From Herbidospora mongoliensis (GTDB lineage Bacteria; Actinomycetota; Actinomycetes; Streptosporangiales; Streptosporangiaceae), in NCBI RefSeq assembly GCF_001570545.1, contig NZ_BBXD01000009.1, positions 868,001 through 932,000 of the forward strand: 64,000 bases of DNA, in the 5' to 3' direction. Numbering within the stretch: position 1 is the first letter of the stretch; every line of letters starts with the position of its first letter. The translations under genes and the position numbers were made by a program. Under the pieces are notes generated by a model. That model was not told the origin of the DNA and made no database searches. It saw only the letters and a list, made by a program, of their open reading frames with translations. Shown one piece after another: positions 42,306 through 51,003 of this stretch.

Positions 42306-45007
42306 CGTTCCGGCCGGGGAAGGGACGGGAACAGCCGGCGCCACTCCTCCTCCGACGGCCGCTCAAGCCGTCCCTTCACGTGGTCCGGGTCGGTGCGCCA
42401 CAACCCGATGCCCCCCTTTTCTGCCCCGGCCACGAGGTGTCTCCCGTCGGAGCCGAACCCGACCGCCCAGACCTTGTCGGGCAGTCCGGGCAGCGGCGCG
42501 GAGACCGTGGTGTCGGCGCGGTCCCACAACCGCACGGTCGGGCCCCCGGGGTCATCGTTGCCGGTCGCCAGCAGCGCCCCGTCGGGGCTGAGGGCGACCG
42601 TGAGGTTGGTGTACCTGGTGACGCCGTCGAAAGTGGCCGTGACGTCGAGCGCGTCGTTCCCGGGGCGCAGCCGGAGGACCCGCACGTCGTTCGGCTGGTC
42701 GGCGACCAGTCCGGAGCTCACGAAGATCACGGCGCGGTCGTCGGCCGGGTCGGTGGCCGCGTCGCCGATGCGGGAGAACCGGGGGATCCGGTCGACCTGC
42801 CGGCGTACCGGCGCCGGATCGGGTCGGTCGGCGTCGAGGTCCTCAAGGCTCCACAGTTTGATCGCCGAACCGCCGTCGGCGTCCCCGGCCGTGACGAACG
42901 CCTGGTCGGCGGCGCAGAAGTCGATGCCCCACACCCAGTGGCTCCCCTCGGCCTGGTTGGCGTGGTCGAGGACGCGGATCGGAGCCGTCGGATCGGCCGG
43001 GTTCCAGAGCTTGGCGGTCCCGTCGTCGCAGGAGGTGGCGAGCAGGCGGCCGTTCCGGCTGAACCGGACCCGCAGCACCCCCCTGTTCCGGGGGTGCGCC
43101 GGGAACCGCCGCGTCCGCCAGTTTCCGTTCCGGGGGTCGCCGCCCTCGGGACGGGCGATGGTGACCATTCCGTCGGAGTCGCCGAAGGCGAGGGCGCCGT
43201 CGGGACCGAACGCCAGACTGTACACGGGCGCGGGGGCCCGCAGCGGCTCGGCGCCCTGCCCGGCGGGGTCCTTCCGGAGGTCCCAGAACCAGATCTCATC
43301 GTCGCCGGCGCTGGCGAACAGGCCCGACCCGGGATCGGCGGCCAGGCCCCGCACCGTGCCGCTGTGCCGTCCGAGCAGGGTCATCTCAGCGTGCCTGAGC
43401 AGGTTCACCCGGGTGCGCGGGGTCGGAAGGATCAGGTAGGCGGCCAGGTCGAGCCGTGCCGCGAGGGCGGCGTCGCGGGCTCTCAGGCGATCGGCGGCCG
43501 AGGCCACGGCGTCGGCCCGCCCGGCCGGGTCGCGGGGCAGCGCCGACGGGCCGGGACCGCCGTCTTGGGCCAGCCCCACGTTCGCGGCCAGGACGGCCGC
43601 GCCCGTGGCCAGGAGGGCCCGGCGGTCGAAGCGCGGTGCGGCGGCGGCCCTGCGGGCGGGCTGAGCCGTGGTCAGCCACGCGAGCAGGGTGTCCGCCGTG
43701 GGCCGCGCCGTGGCCTCCCCGCGCAGCGCCTCCCTGACCGCGTTCCGCACCGGTTCGCCGAGTCCGGCCAGGTCGGGTGACCCTCGGAGGACGCGTTTGC
43801 GCACCTCGTCCTCGGTGGTGCCGGGAAAGGGCCAGTATCGGGTGCCCGCGTACGTGACGAGGCACCCCCAGGCGAACACGTCGGCCGCCGTGGTGATGAC
43901 GGAGTTCCGCCACAGTTCGGGGGCCATCACGTTGGCGGTGCCCTCGGGCCGCAGGGTGTGCGGGCGGTCGCCGTCGGGCCGGGCCGCGCCGAAGTCGATC
44001 AGGCGCGGCCCGCTGCTGGACAGGACCACGTTGCCGCCCGACACGTCGCCGTGCACGACTCCGGCCCGGTGCACGTCGCCGAGCGCGGCGAGCAGGTGCA
44101 CCGCGAACTGGTGCAGGCCTCTTTCGGTGAACTCGCCCCGGCGGGCGATCCGCTGGGCGAGGGTCGGCCCGTCGGCGTACTCGGTCGCCAGGTAGGGCGG
44201 GGCGGTACCGACGCCGAGCACGGCGGGCGTGTGCGCGCTGCGGACCTTCCGCATGTACCGGGCCTCGCGCTCAAGCCGCTCCGGCGACCCGGACGTCTTC
44301 ACCGCCGCCGAGCGCCCCGTGTCGTCAGTCCCCAGGTAGACGGTGCTGAGCAGCCCCGCGCCGAAGCGGCCCCGCAGCCGGTAGGGCCCGATCACGGACG
44401 GATCGCGCTCGGTCAGCGCGGTGAAGCCGCTCCCGCCGCCGGCCATGTACACCGCCGAGGTGAGCGTCGAGCCACCGCGCCCGGGGAACGGGGGCGGCGG
44501 CGTCGGCGGGTGCAGGCCGGGCGTGGAGACCCGGGCGGGCGGGCCGCCCGGAAAGGCCGGGCTCCGCGACGGCCTGGCGTTTCCGGTCACCGCCTGCTCG
44601 ATCTTCTCCAGCAGCAGCGTCCGGGCGTCGTCTTCGGGGAGCCCGAAAAGGTCGACATAGACGATCTGCTTGAGCAGCGGCGGCATCGTGCAGTCGGTGA
44701 TGCGAATCGGAATGAGGCTGCGGGCGGCACCGGCGGAGTCGCCCTGCAGCGCGCCCTGCCATTCCATGCGGCCGTAGTCGGAGCGGAAATAGGCGTCAGA
44801 ACAGACCGCTATGGTGCGGCGCGACTTGGCCATTCCCAGTTCCATGCTCGCCATCCAGTGGGCGCCCGCGGTGAAGTCCCACAACTGGATCAGTACGCGG
44901 TATTCGGCCGCTTCGAGCTGCCACGCAACCCACGCGGCCCAGTCTTTGTCATGGGCCGTGTAGGAAATGAAGAAATCCCACTTGACCGCCTCGCCCCCGG
45001 ATGACAT
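42302..45007 (-). CDS. TIR - Ser/Thr kinase - WD40 signalling protein
   Basis: A 901-residue cytoplasmic protein in three parts. Residues 8-140 are a bacterial TIR domain (WDFFISYTAHDKDWAAWVAW, QLWDFTAGAHW, MEWQGAL; Glu82 sits where TIR NADases have their catalytic Glu). Residues 206-465 are a protein kinase with GAGLLSTVYLG, Lys237, a non-RD catalytic loop HGDVSGGN (Asp321, Asn326), DFG 338-340 and MAPELW. From about 545 to 880 there are six to seven WD40-like blades (for example LLATSCDDGTAKLW). A Pro-rich linker joins TIR and kinase. TIR plus WD40 is seen in conflict and cell-death signalling proteins. The ATG at 45007 follows family sequence; it is the first gene of the kinase/kinase/phospholipase set. 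Confidence 0.9.
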   Translation of the reverse strand: MSSGGEAVKWDFFISYTAHDKDWAAWVAWQLEAAEYRVLIQLWDFTAGAHWMASMELGMAKSRRTIAVCSDAYFRSDYGRMEWQGALQGDSAGAARSLIPIRITDCTMPPLLKQIVYVDLFGLPEDDARTLLLEKIEQAVTGNARPSRSPAFPGGPPARVSTPGLHPPTPPPPFPGRGGSTLTSAVYMAGGGSGFTALTERDPSVIGPYRLRGRFGAGLLSTVYLGTDDTGRSAAVKTSGSPERLEREARYMRKVRSAHTPAVLGVGTAPPYLATEYADGPTLAQRIARRGEFTERGLHQFAVHLLAALGDVHRAGVVHGDVSGGNVVLSSSGPRLIDFGAARPDGDRPHTLRPEGTANVMAPELWRNSVITTAADVFAWGCLVTYAGTRYWPFPGTTEDEVRKRVLRGSPDLAGLGEPVRNAVREALRGEATARPTADTLLAWLTTAQPARRAAAAPRFDRRALLATGAAVLAANVGLAQDGGPGPSALPRDPAGRADAVASAADRLRARDAALAARLDLAAYLILPTPRTRVNLLRHAEMTLLGRHSGTVRGLAADPGSGLFASAGDDEIWFWDLRKDPAGQGAEPLRAPAPVYSLAFGPDGALAFGDSDGMVTIARPEGGDPRNGNWRTRRFPAHPRNRGVLRVRFSRNGRLLATSCDDGTAKLWNPADPTAPIRVLDHANQAEGSHWVWGIDFCAADQAFVTAGDADGGSAIKLWSLEDLDADRPDPAPVRRQVDRIPRFSRIGDAATDPADDRAVIFVSSGLVADQPNDVRVLRLRPGNDALDVTATFDGVTRYTNLTVALSPDGALLATGNDDPGGPTVRLWDRADTTVSAPLPGLPDKVWAVGFGSDGRHLVAGAEKGGIGLWRTDPDHVKGRLERPSEEEWRRLFPSLPRPER

Positions 45008-45096
45008 GGCCCGGAGTCTACGCCGGGATTCAGCGGCATCGGGAGGATGAAACCATTCCGAATTCCTATTCCATGATTTCGCCCATAACCCTGCAC

Positions 45097-46350
45097 TTAA
45101 CGCGGGGCGGCGTGCCCGATACGAAAGAGGTTTCCGGGGTCGATCTGATTTCTGATTTCGGTGAGACGCCGCCGGGTCGCCTCCGGCCAGGCGCGGTGCA
45201 GGGTCGCCAGATCGGAGCCGTGAAAGTTGATCAACGATCCACCCGTCGACCACGGGGCCATCGCCGCCGTGACCGCGTCCGGCGCGCTTCCTGGCAGCCC
45301 GACGACCAGCAGCGAGAACGCCCCGTCGCGCCCGCCGACCGCGTTCGGCTCCTTCGGCTCGCGGGCCAGCGCCCCGCCGAGCTGCCGCAGCTCCACCACG
45401 GGAACCGGCAGCTCCAGCGAGGGGCCGGCGACCGCGAGCAGCGCCTCCACCCCTTCGGGTGTCAGCTCGCGCAGCAGAGTGCTCCGCTCGATCACCGGCA
45501 TCGGGTCGGTCGGGTCGTTGTGGATCCGGTCCAGTTGCGTGTACGGCAACTCCCCCACCCCGCCCAGCACCGGCTCGGCCACCCCGAGCATCGGCGCGAG
45601 CAGCGCCTCCTGCGGCGTCGCGGCGGCCACCCGCAGGTGGGCGACGAACTGCCCGCGCAACGGCGGCGGCAGCTGGGGCAGCGGCGGCAGCCGCAGGAAG
45701 GCGAGCGAGGTGGTGAGGGTCTCCGGCAGGCCGGGTGCCCAGGCCGCGTAGGCCCGCAGCACGGCGGCGGCGTCGGCGGCCGCGTAGTAGAACCCGCCGC
45801 CCCACACGGTGGCCAGCGGGAACAGGTCGACGGTCAGCGAGGTGACGACGCCGAAGCCGCCCTTCCCGCCGCGCAACGCCCAGAACAGGTCGGGCTCGCT
45901 GCCGGGATCGGCGACCCGGACGACCCCGTCCGGCGTCACCACGGTGAGAGCGCGCACGTGATCGGCGGCGAACCCGTACGTCCGGGCCAGCGGACCGACG
46001 CCGCCGCCCAGGGTGAAGCCGACCGCGCCGACCCCGGAGGCCGACCCGCAGAGGGGGGCCAGCCCGAACGGGGCCGCCGCCTGGACGACCTCGGCCCACG
46101 TGCACCCGGCGCCGACGGTCGCCGTCCGCTCCACGGGGTCGACGGTCAGCGACCGCATCCGGGAGGTCAGGATGAGGACCGCCCCGTCGGCGGGCTCGAC
46201 CGCGCCGTGCCCGGTCGCCTGGACGGCCACCGGCAGGTCGTGGGAGGCGGCGTGGGCGATGGCCTCCGCCACGTCTTCTGCGGTCTCGGCCTCGGCCACG
46301 AGGGCGGGGTGGTGCCGTACCGCGAGATTGAATCCAGAGATTTCGTTCAT
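45097..46350 (-). CDS. FAD-binding oxidoreductase (berberine-bridge/PCMH type)
   Basis: A 417-residue flavoprotein with the PCMH FAD-binding fold: VAVQATGHGAV near residue 43 contains the usual histidine attachment site, and GAVGFTLGGGVGPLARTYG with GGGKGGFGVVTSL mark the FAD domain. The C-terminal NLFRIGHAAP corresponds to the BBE element. Family members oxidise alkaloids, sugars and natural-product intermediates; the substrate here is unknown. The ATG at 46350 has GGGAGGAG about 10 bases upstream. It is divergent from a SARP-type regulator, which may control it, and is separate from the TIR-kinase gene by 89 bases. Confidence 0.85.
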   Translation of the reverse strand: MNEISGFNLAVRHHPALVAEAETAEDVAEAIAHAASHDLPVAVQATGHGAVEPADGAVLILTSRMRSLTVDPVERTATVGAGCTWAEVVQAAAPFGLAPLCGSASGVGAVGFTLGGGVGPLARTYGFAADHVRALTVVTPDGVVRVADPGSEPDLFWALRGGKGGFGVVTSLTVDLFPLATVWGGGFYYAAADAAAVLRAYAAWAPGLPETLTTSLAFLRLPPLPQLPPPLRGQFVAHLRVAAATPQEALLAPMLGVAEPVLGGVGELPYTQLDRIHNDPTDPMPVIERSTLLRELTPEGVEALLAVAGPSLELPVPVVELRQLGGALAREPKEPNAVGGRDGAFSLLVVGLPGSAPDAVTAAMAPWSTGGSLINFHGSDLATLHRAWPEATRRRLTEIRNQIDPGNLFRIGHAAPR

Positions 46351-46395
46351 GGGAGGAGTTGTCCCATGGTGCCCTCGTATGTCGCTGAGACGGCA

Positions 46396-46422
46396 TCCTA
46401 GTGTTGTCCTATTCGACTAGGA
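46396..46422. promoter_or_regulatory. Inverted repeat in front of the SARP regulator gene
   Basis: TCCTAGT (46396-46402) and ACTAGGA (46416-46422) form a 7-bp inverted repeat with a 13-base spacer in the gap between the FAD oxidoreductase and SARP genes. The right arm overlaps the AGGAGG ribosome-binding site, so a bound regulator or an RNA hairpin could block translation of the SARP gene. Confidence 0.45.
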
Positions 46423-46432
46423 GGAACACGCG

Positions 46433-49400
46433 ATGCGGCACGACTTCCGGGTCCTCGGGCCCGTGGAGGTCCTGAGCGAGGGGCTGACCGTCGATCTCGG
46501 CCCCCGCAAGCAGCGGGCCGTCATGGCGCTGCTGCTGACCCACGCACCCAGGGTCGTGGCGCTCGACCAGATCATCGACGCCCTCTGGCAGGACGAGCCG
46601 CCCTCCTCCGCGACCGGAACGCTCCAGGCGTACATCTTCCAGCTCAGGAAGGCGCTGGAGCCCGGCAGGTCCCCCCGGACCCCGGCGAAGATCCTGCGGA
46701 CCCGTGAGCCGGGTTACCTGCTGGAGATCGATCCCGGCCAGATCGACTCCCACCGGTTCCTGACGGCCGTGGAGCTCGCCGAGGCGGCCCCGCCGGAGCA
46801 GGCCGAGAAGATCCTCACTCCGGCGCTGGCGCTGTGGCGGGGAGAGCCGTACACGGGATTCCAGGACGAGGAGTATCTGCGGCCGACCGTCTCCCACCTC
46901 AACGAGGCCCGGCTGACCGCGCTCACCACCCGGGCGGAGGCGCGGCTCGCGCTGGGGCGGGCGGTCGAGGTGGTGCTGGAGGTCGAGCGGCTGCTGGAGG
47001 CGGCGCCGTACAGAGAAGGGCTCTGGTCGCTGCTCATCCGGGCGCTCTACACCGACCGGCGGCAGGCCGACGCGCTGGCTGCCTACCAGCGCTGCCGCAC
47101 CCTGCTCGACCAGGAGCTCGGCCTGCTGCCGAGCCCGGAGCTGCGGGAGCTGGAACAGGCGGTGCTGCGGCAGGAGCCGCTGCCGGCCTCCCGGGTCGCC
47201 GTGGTCGCCGCCCCCGTCGAACCCCGCGCGGAGCCGCCCCGGCTCGTCGGGCGGGCGGCGCAGCACCGGCGCGTCCGCGACCGGGTCGCCGAGGCCGCCA
47301 AGGGGGCCGGCGGGGTGCTGCTGATCGGCGGGGAGGCCGGGATCGGGAAGACCACGCTGGCCGAGGCCGCCGCCGAACTGGCCGCGGAAGAGGGCTTCAC
47401 CACCGCGTGGAGCCGCTGCGCCGAGGACGCGCCCGCGTTCTGGCCGTGGATCCAGGCCCTGCGGCTGCTCGACCCGCCGACCGCCGAGCGCCTGTCGGCC
47501 CCCGGCGAGGCCGCCGACCCCGACGCGGCCCGGTTCCTGCTGCTCGACGCCGTCGCCCGCGCCCTCGAACAGCGCGCCGCCCGGGGCCCGCTGCTGATCG
47601 TGCTGGAGGACGCCCACTGGGCCGACGCGGCCACCCTGAAGCTCCTCACGTTCCTCGGCGCCGACCTGCACCGCATCCCGGTCCTGGTGATCGTGACGGT
47701 ACGCCACCACGACGCCCCCCAGCCGGTGGACGTGTTCGCCGAACTCGCCCGCCAGCGCGGCACCGAACGGCTCACCGTCGGCCCGCTGACCGCCTCCGAC
47801 GTCGCCGACTACCTCGACGCCCGCGACCCCGGCCTGCTCGCTCACGTGGCCGTGCTCCACGACCGGACCGGCGGCAACCCCTTCTACCTGGGCGAACTCC
47901 TTCGTCTCGCGGCGAGCACCCGGTCACCCGACATCGCGGCGCTGCCCGTGCCCGACGGCGTCCGCGACGTCATCGCCCAGCGCGTCTCCCGCCTGCCCGA
48001 GGAGACCCAAGCGCTGCTGCGCACCGCCTCCGTCGCGGGCCGGGACGTCAGCTCCGACGTGCTCGCGGGCGCCGCCGGGATCGACCCGGCCCGGCTGCTC
48101 CTGCTGCTCGAACCGGCCGTCGCGACCGGCCTGCTCGTCGAGATCGACGGTGGCTGGGACTACCGCTTCTCCCATGCCCTCGTCCAAGAGGCCCTGTACG
48201 GCGAACTCACCCGCCTCCAGCGCGCCCAGCTGCACGGGAGGATCGGCGAGGCCGCCGAGTCCCTGGGGGGCGGCGACCTCGACCGCGTCCCGGTGCTGGC
48301 CCACCACTTCGCCCAGGCCGCCCGGGTCGGCCATGCCGAGAAGGCCGTCGCCTACGCCGTCAAGGCCGCCGAACAGGCCGCCGCCGGCCTCGCCTACGAC
48401 GAGGCGGTGCGTTACTGGGAGCTCGCGCTGGCCGCGCACGGCCCGGCGGGCACCTCCCGCCGCTGCCGCCTGCTGATCGAACTGGGCCGGGCCCGCCGCC
48501 TGACCGGTGACGTGCTCGGCGCCCGCGCGCCCCTCGACGAGGCCGTCGACCTGGCCACCCGGCTGGGCGAGGACGACGCCGCGATCGAGGCCGCCAGCGT
48601 CTTCGGCGGCGTGACGCTGTGGAACTGGCGCTCCTACGGCGTCGTCGACCCGCGCATGGTCAGCGTCCTGCGCGACCAGCTGGCCAAACTACCGGAAGGC
48701 GACCTGCGCCGCCGCGCCGAACTCCTCGGCACCCTCGCCGTCGAGCTCTACTACGGCCCCCTGCGCGCCGAAGGTCTGGCGCACGCCACCGAGGCGGTCT
48801 CACTCGCGCGGCGGACCGGCGACCCGCACCTGCTGGCCAGGACCCTGAACAACTACGTCATCGCCGCCTGGTCGCCCGAGCGCGACGCCGACAGGTTCGC
48901 GGCGGCGGCCGAGATCCTCACCCTGCCCGGCCTGGCGAAGCTCACCGAGGTCATCTCGCGGCTGCACCGCATGCAGGGACTCATGCAGGACGGCCAGATC
49001 GCCGAGTACGACGCCGAACTGGCCCGCTGCCAGCGCCTCACCGGCGAACTGCGGATCCCGGAGATCACCGCCCAGGTCAACTACGCCGCCTCGGGCCGGG
49101 CCGTGCTGTCCGGCGATTGGGCCGAGGCCCGCCGCCTCAGCGCGCTGGCCAACGAGTGGTACCGCCGCACCAGCCTGTGGGGCCCCGACGTCATCGACCT
49201 GATGAGCGAGTTCTACTCCGGCTGGTCGGCTGGCGAGGTGCCGCCCGCCCTGGTCACGACCCTGGTCGACCGTGCCGACGACCCATCGGACCGGCTGCTG
49301 CGGCCGACGGCGATCCTGGCCACCTGGGAATCCGGGCGGCGATCGCTGTCGGAAGATCTTCTCGACCGCTGGGGCGCCACCATCGACCGCGACTGGTCAT

Positions 49401-49687
49401 GGCAGTTCACCGCCTGGCAGTGGGCCCTCGTCGCGGCCCGCCTCGGCCGCCCGGCCCCCGAGACGATGCTCGGCACCCTGCTCCCGGTCGCCGGCCAGAT
49501 CGCCACGTTGGGCACCGGCTGCGTCTCGTGGGGCTCGATGCACGAGGCCGTCGCCGAGCTGTACGAGGCCCTCGGCGACCCGGACCGCGCCCGCGACCAC
49601 GCGCGGCAGGCGGCCCGGACGCACCGGGAACTGGCCATCCCCCACCTGGAACGCCGCAGCGCGGCGCTCCTTCAGCGGCTGGGCTAG
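46433..49687 (+). CDS. SARP/AfsR-like transcriptional regulator with BTAD and AAA ATPase domains
   Basis: A 1084-residue regulator. An OmpR-type winged helix (residues 1-95, FRVLGPVEVL, LDQIIDALW) is followed by the bacterial transcription activation domain (about 100-245, HRFLTAVELAEAA, RQADALAAYQRCR), an AAA/STAND ATPase (P-loop GGEAGIGKTT near 300, VLEDAHWAD near 395) and a long TPR-like helical tail. Such proteins activate natural-product or stress gene sets. AGGAGG is 9 bases from the ATG at 46433. The divergent FAD oxidoreductase is the nearest candidate target. Its TAG stop is shared with the converging L,D-transpeptidase stop through CTAG. Confidence 0.9.
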   Translation: MRHDFRVLGPVEVLSEGLTVDLGPRKQRAVMALLLTHAPRVVALDQIIDALWQDEPPSSATGTLQAYIFQLRKALEPGRSPRTPAKILRTREPGYLLEIDPGQIDSHRFLTAVELAEAAPPEQAEKILTPALALWRGEPYTGFQDEEYLRPTVSHLNEARLTALTTRAEARLALGRAVEVVLEVERLLEAAPYREGLWSLLIRALYTDRRQADALAAYQRCRTLLDQELGLLPSPELRELEQAVLRQEPLPASRVAVVAAPVEPRAEPPRLVGRAAQHRRVRDRVAEAAKGAGGVLLIGGEAGIGKTTLAEAAAELAAEEGFTTAWSRCAEDAPAFWPWIQALRLLDPPTAERLSAPGEAADPDAARFLLLDAVARALEQRAARGPLLIVLEDAHWADAATLKLLTFLGADLHRIPVLVIVTVRHHDAPQPVDVFAELARQRGTERLTVGPLTASDVADYLDARDPGLLAHVAVLHDRTGGNPFYLGELLRLAASTRSPDIAALPVPDGVRDVIAQRVSRLPEETQALLRTASVAGRDVSSDVLAGAAGIDPARLLLLLEPAVATGLLVEIDGGWDYRFSHALVQEALYGELTRLQRAQLHGRIGEAAESLGGGDLDRVPVLAHHFAQAARVGHAEKAVAYAVKAAEQAAAGLAYDEAVRYWELALAAHGPAGTSRRCRLLIELGRARRLTGDVLGARAPLDEAVDLATRLGEDDAAIEAASVFGGVTLWNWRSYGVVDPRMVSVLRDQLAKLPEGDLRRRAELLGTLAVELYYGPLRAEGLAHATEAVSLARRTGDPHLLARTLNNYVIAAWSPERDADRFAAAAEILTLPGLAKLTEVISRLHRMQGLMQDGQIAEYDAELARCQRLTGELRIPEITAQVNYAASGRAVLSGDWAEARRLSALANEWYRRTSLWGPDVIDLMSEFYSGWSAGEVPPALVTTLVDRADDPSDRLLRPTAILATWESGRRSLSEDLLDRWGATIDRDWSWQFTAWQWALVAARLGRPAPETMLGTLLPVAGQIATLGTGCVSWGSMHEAVAELYEALGDPDRARDHARQAARTHRELAIPHLERRSAALLQRLG

Positions 49688-50859
49688 ACCATCGGGTCGG
49701 TCGTCGCGTCCCGCAGACGGCTCCACTTCAGCCAGTCGTTCCACTTCGGCTGCCAGTGGCCCCAGCCGTTGGTGGTCTCGAGCTGACGCGGCGAGCCGGT
49801 GAGGATGATCGGGTCGCCGATCAGGGTCTCGTCCTTGTACCACTGGGCGTTGCCGGGGCTGATGTTCACGCAGCCATGGCTGACGTTGGAGTTGCCCTGC
49901 GAGCCGACCGACCAGGGCGCGCCGTGGACGTACTCGCCGCTGTTGGAGATGCGGACCGTGTCGTACACCGTCTGGCTGTAGTAGCCGGCCTGGCCAGGAC
50001 CGGCGTCGGGCGAGGTCATGACCGTGACGTCTTCCCGGGACATGGCCAGGTGGATGCCGCTGGTCGTGTGGTATTTCCACACGCCGCCCTTGCCGGCGCT
50101 GAACGGGATCTTCCGGATGGTCTTGCCGTCGCGGATCACGTCCATCGTGTGCTCGTTGATGTTTCCCTTGGTGATCTGCGAGCGGCCGATGGTGAAGTCG
50201 CGGACGACGTCCTTGGCGCCGTACGTGCCGACGTCGCCGCGGACACCGGCCATGCGGGCGGTGACCCGGACCTTGGTCCTGGCCGGCCAGAACTTCTTCG
50301 GCCGGTAGGCGATCGTCTTGTCGTCGAACCAGTGCCAGGCGCCGTCGACCGGCTTGGAGGCCTGGACGACCAGGTTGCGCTCGATCGACACCCGGTCCTT
50401 CACGGGGGCGTTGAAGGCGATCATGATCGGCATGCCGACGCCGACGGTCAGGCCCGTCATCTCCTTGTTCGGCAGCAGCGTCTCGATCTCGAACGACTTG
50501 GCGGCGGTCAGCGTGGCGAACGAGCTGGTCGCCCGCGCCGACCCGGCGGTGGCCGCGACCGTGTAGTGGGTGCCCGGCATCATCGGGCGGACGCTGCGCC
50601 ACATCGTGCGGTCGGGGCTGTAGACGCCCTCGACGGCCTTCCCGCCCTCGGCGGTGACGGCGACCGACCCCAGCGCGGCACCCGACGCGTAGACCTTGAT
50701 CGGAAGCTCCGGAGGCAGGTTCGCCGCCCCGTTGCTCGGAAAGATCATGACCGCTTCGGCCGCCTTCTGCTGGCTCGCCGCGTCCTCGCCCGCTGTGGCC
50801 GTAGTCGCACAACCGGTCACCATCAGCAGGGCCAACGCCCCCGCACCACGAGTTCGCAC
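49684..50859 (-). CDS. L,D-transpeptidase lipoprotein with Ig-like domains
   Basis: A 391-residue cell-wall cross-linking enzyme. The N-terminus is a lipoprotein signal (ALLMVTGC, lipid-modified Cys near residue 17), followed by two Ig-like domains (about 40-255) and a YkuD catalytic domain with the active-site motif SHGCVN near residue 343. This is the LdtMt2-like layout, forming 3-3 peptidoglycan cross-links that resist most penicillins. ATG at 50859 is in a good signal-peptide context. It converges on the SARP gene and follows, on the same strand, the ctaC-ctaD-ctaF operon, from which a terminator separates it. In other Actinobacteria a similar gene lies beside ctaF. Confidence 0.92.
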   Translation of the reverse strand: MRTRGAGALALLMVTGCATTATAGEDAASQQKAAEAVMIFPSNGAANLPPELPIKVYASGAALGSVAVTAEGGKAVEGVYSPDRTMWRSVRPMMPGTHYTVAATAGSARATSSFATLTAAKSFEIETLLPNKEMTGLTVGVGMPIMIAFNAPVKDRVSIERNLVVQASKPVDGAWHWFDDKTIAYRPKKFWPARTKVRVTARMAGVRGDVGTYGAKDVVRDFTIGRSQITKGNINEHTMDVIRDGKTIRKIPFSAGKGGVWKYHTTSGIHLAMSREDVTVMTSPDAGPGQAGYYSQTVYDTVRISNSGEYVHGAPWSVGSQGNSNVSHGCVNISPGNAQWYKDETLIGDPIILTGSPRQLETTNGWGHWQPKWNDWLKWSRLRDATTDPMV

Positions 50860-50962
50860 GCGGATCTCCCCCCAAGGGTCACCTTGATCACTATCTCTGA
50901 GTTATTACCCGATTACGGGGAGTTCGGTCGCCCGACACTCCTTTCGAAGGCAAAGAAAAAGC

Positions 50963-50988
50963 CCCGGTCCGCCCAAGGGCGAACCGGG
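50963..50988 (-). terminator. Intrinsic terminator of the ctaC-ctaD-ctaF operon
   Basis: On the minus strand a 12-bp stem with one G-T wobble (50988-50977 with 50974-50963) and a tight loop is followed by GCTTTTTCTTTG, a clear T-run. It begins 15 bases after the ctaF stop. Confidence 0.85.
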
Positions 50989-51003
50989 ACCAAGAGTTAC
51001 GAA

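Noticed and set aside
40029-43439. A 1136-codon plus-strand frame across the two kinase genes
   Set aside because: Both kinase catalytic domains are intact on the minus strand; the plus frame is Pro/Gly/Arg-rich without motifs.
42302-46396. A single 1364-codon minus-strand frame joining the TIR kinase with upstream sequence
   Set aside because: The part upstream of 45007 is a shifted frame of the FAD oxidoreductase gene; the TIR domain starts at the ATG at 45007.
46433-49687. SARP as part of an antibiotic biosynthetic cluster
   Set aside because: No polyketide synthase, NRPS or other biosynthetic core genes are within the window; only one flavoprotein is adjacent.
39500-50859. Prophage or integrated element
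   Set aside because: There is no integrase, transposase, att-like direct repeat or tRNA at the borders, and GC content is like the rest.
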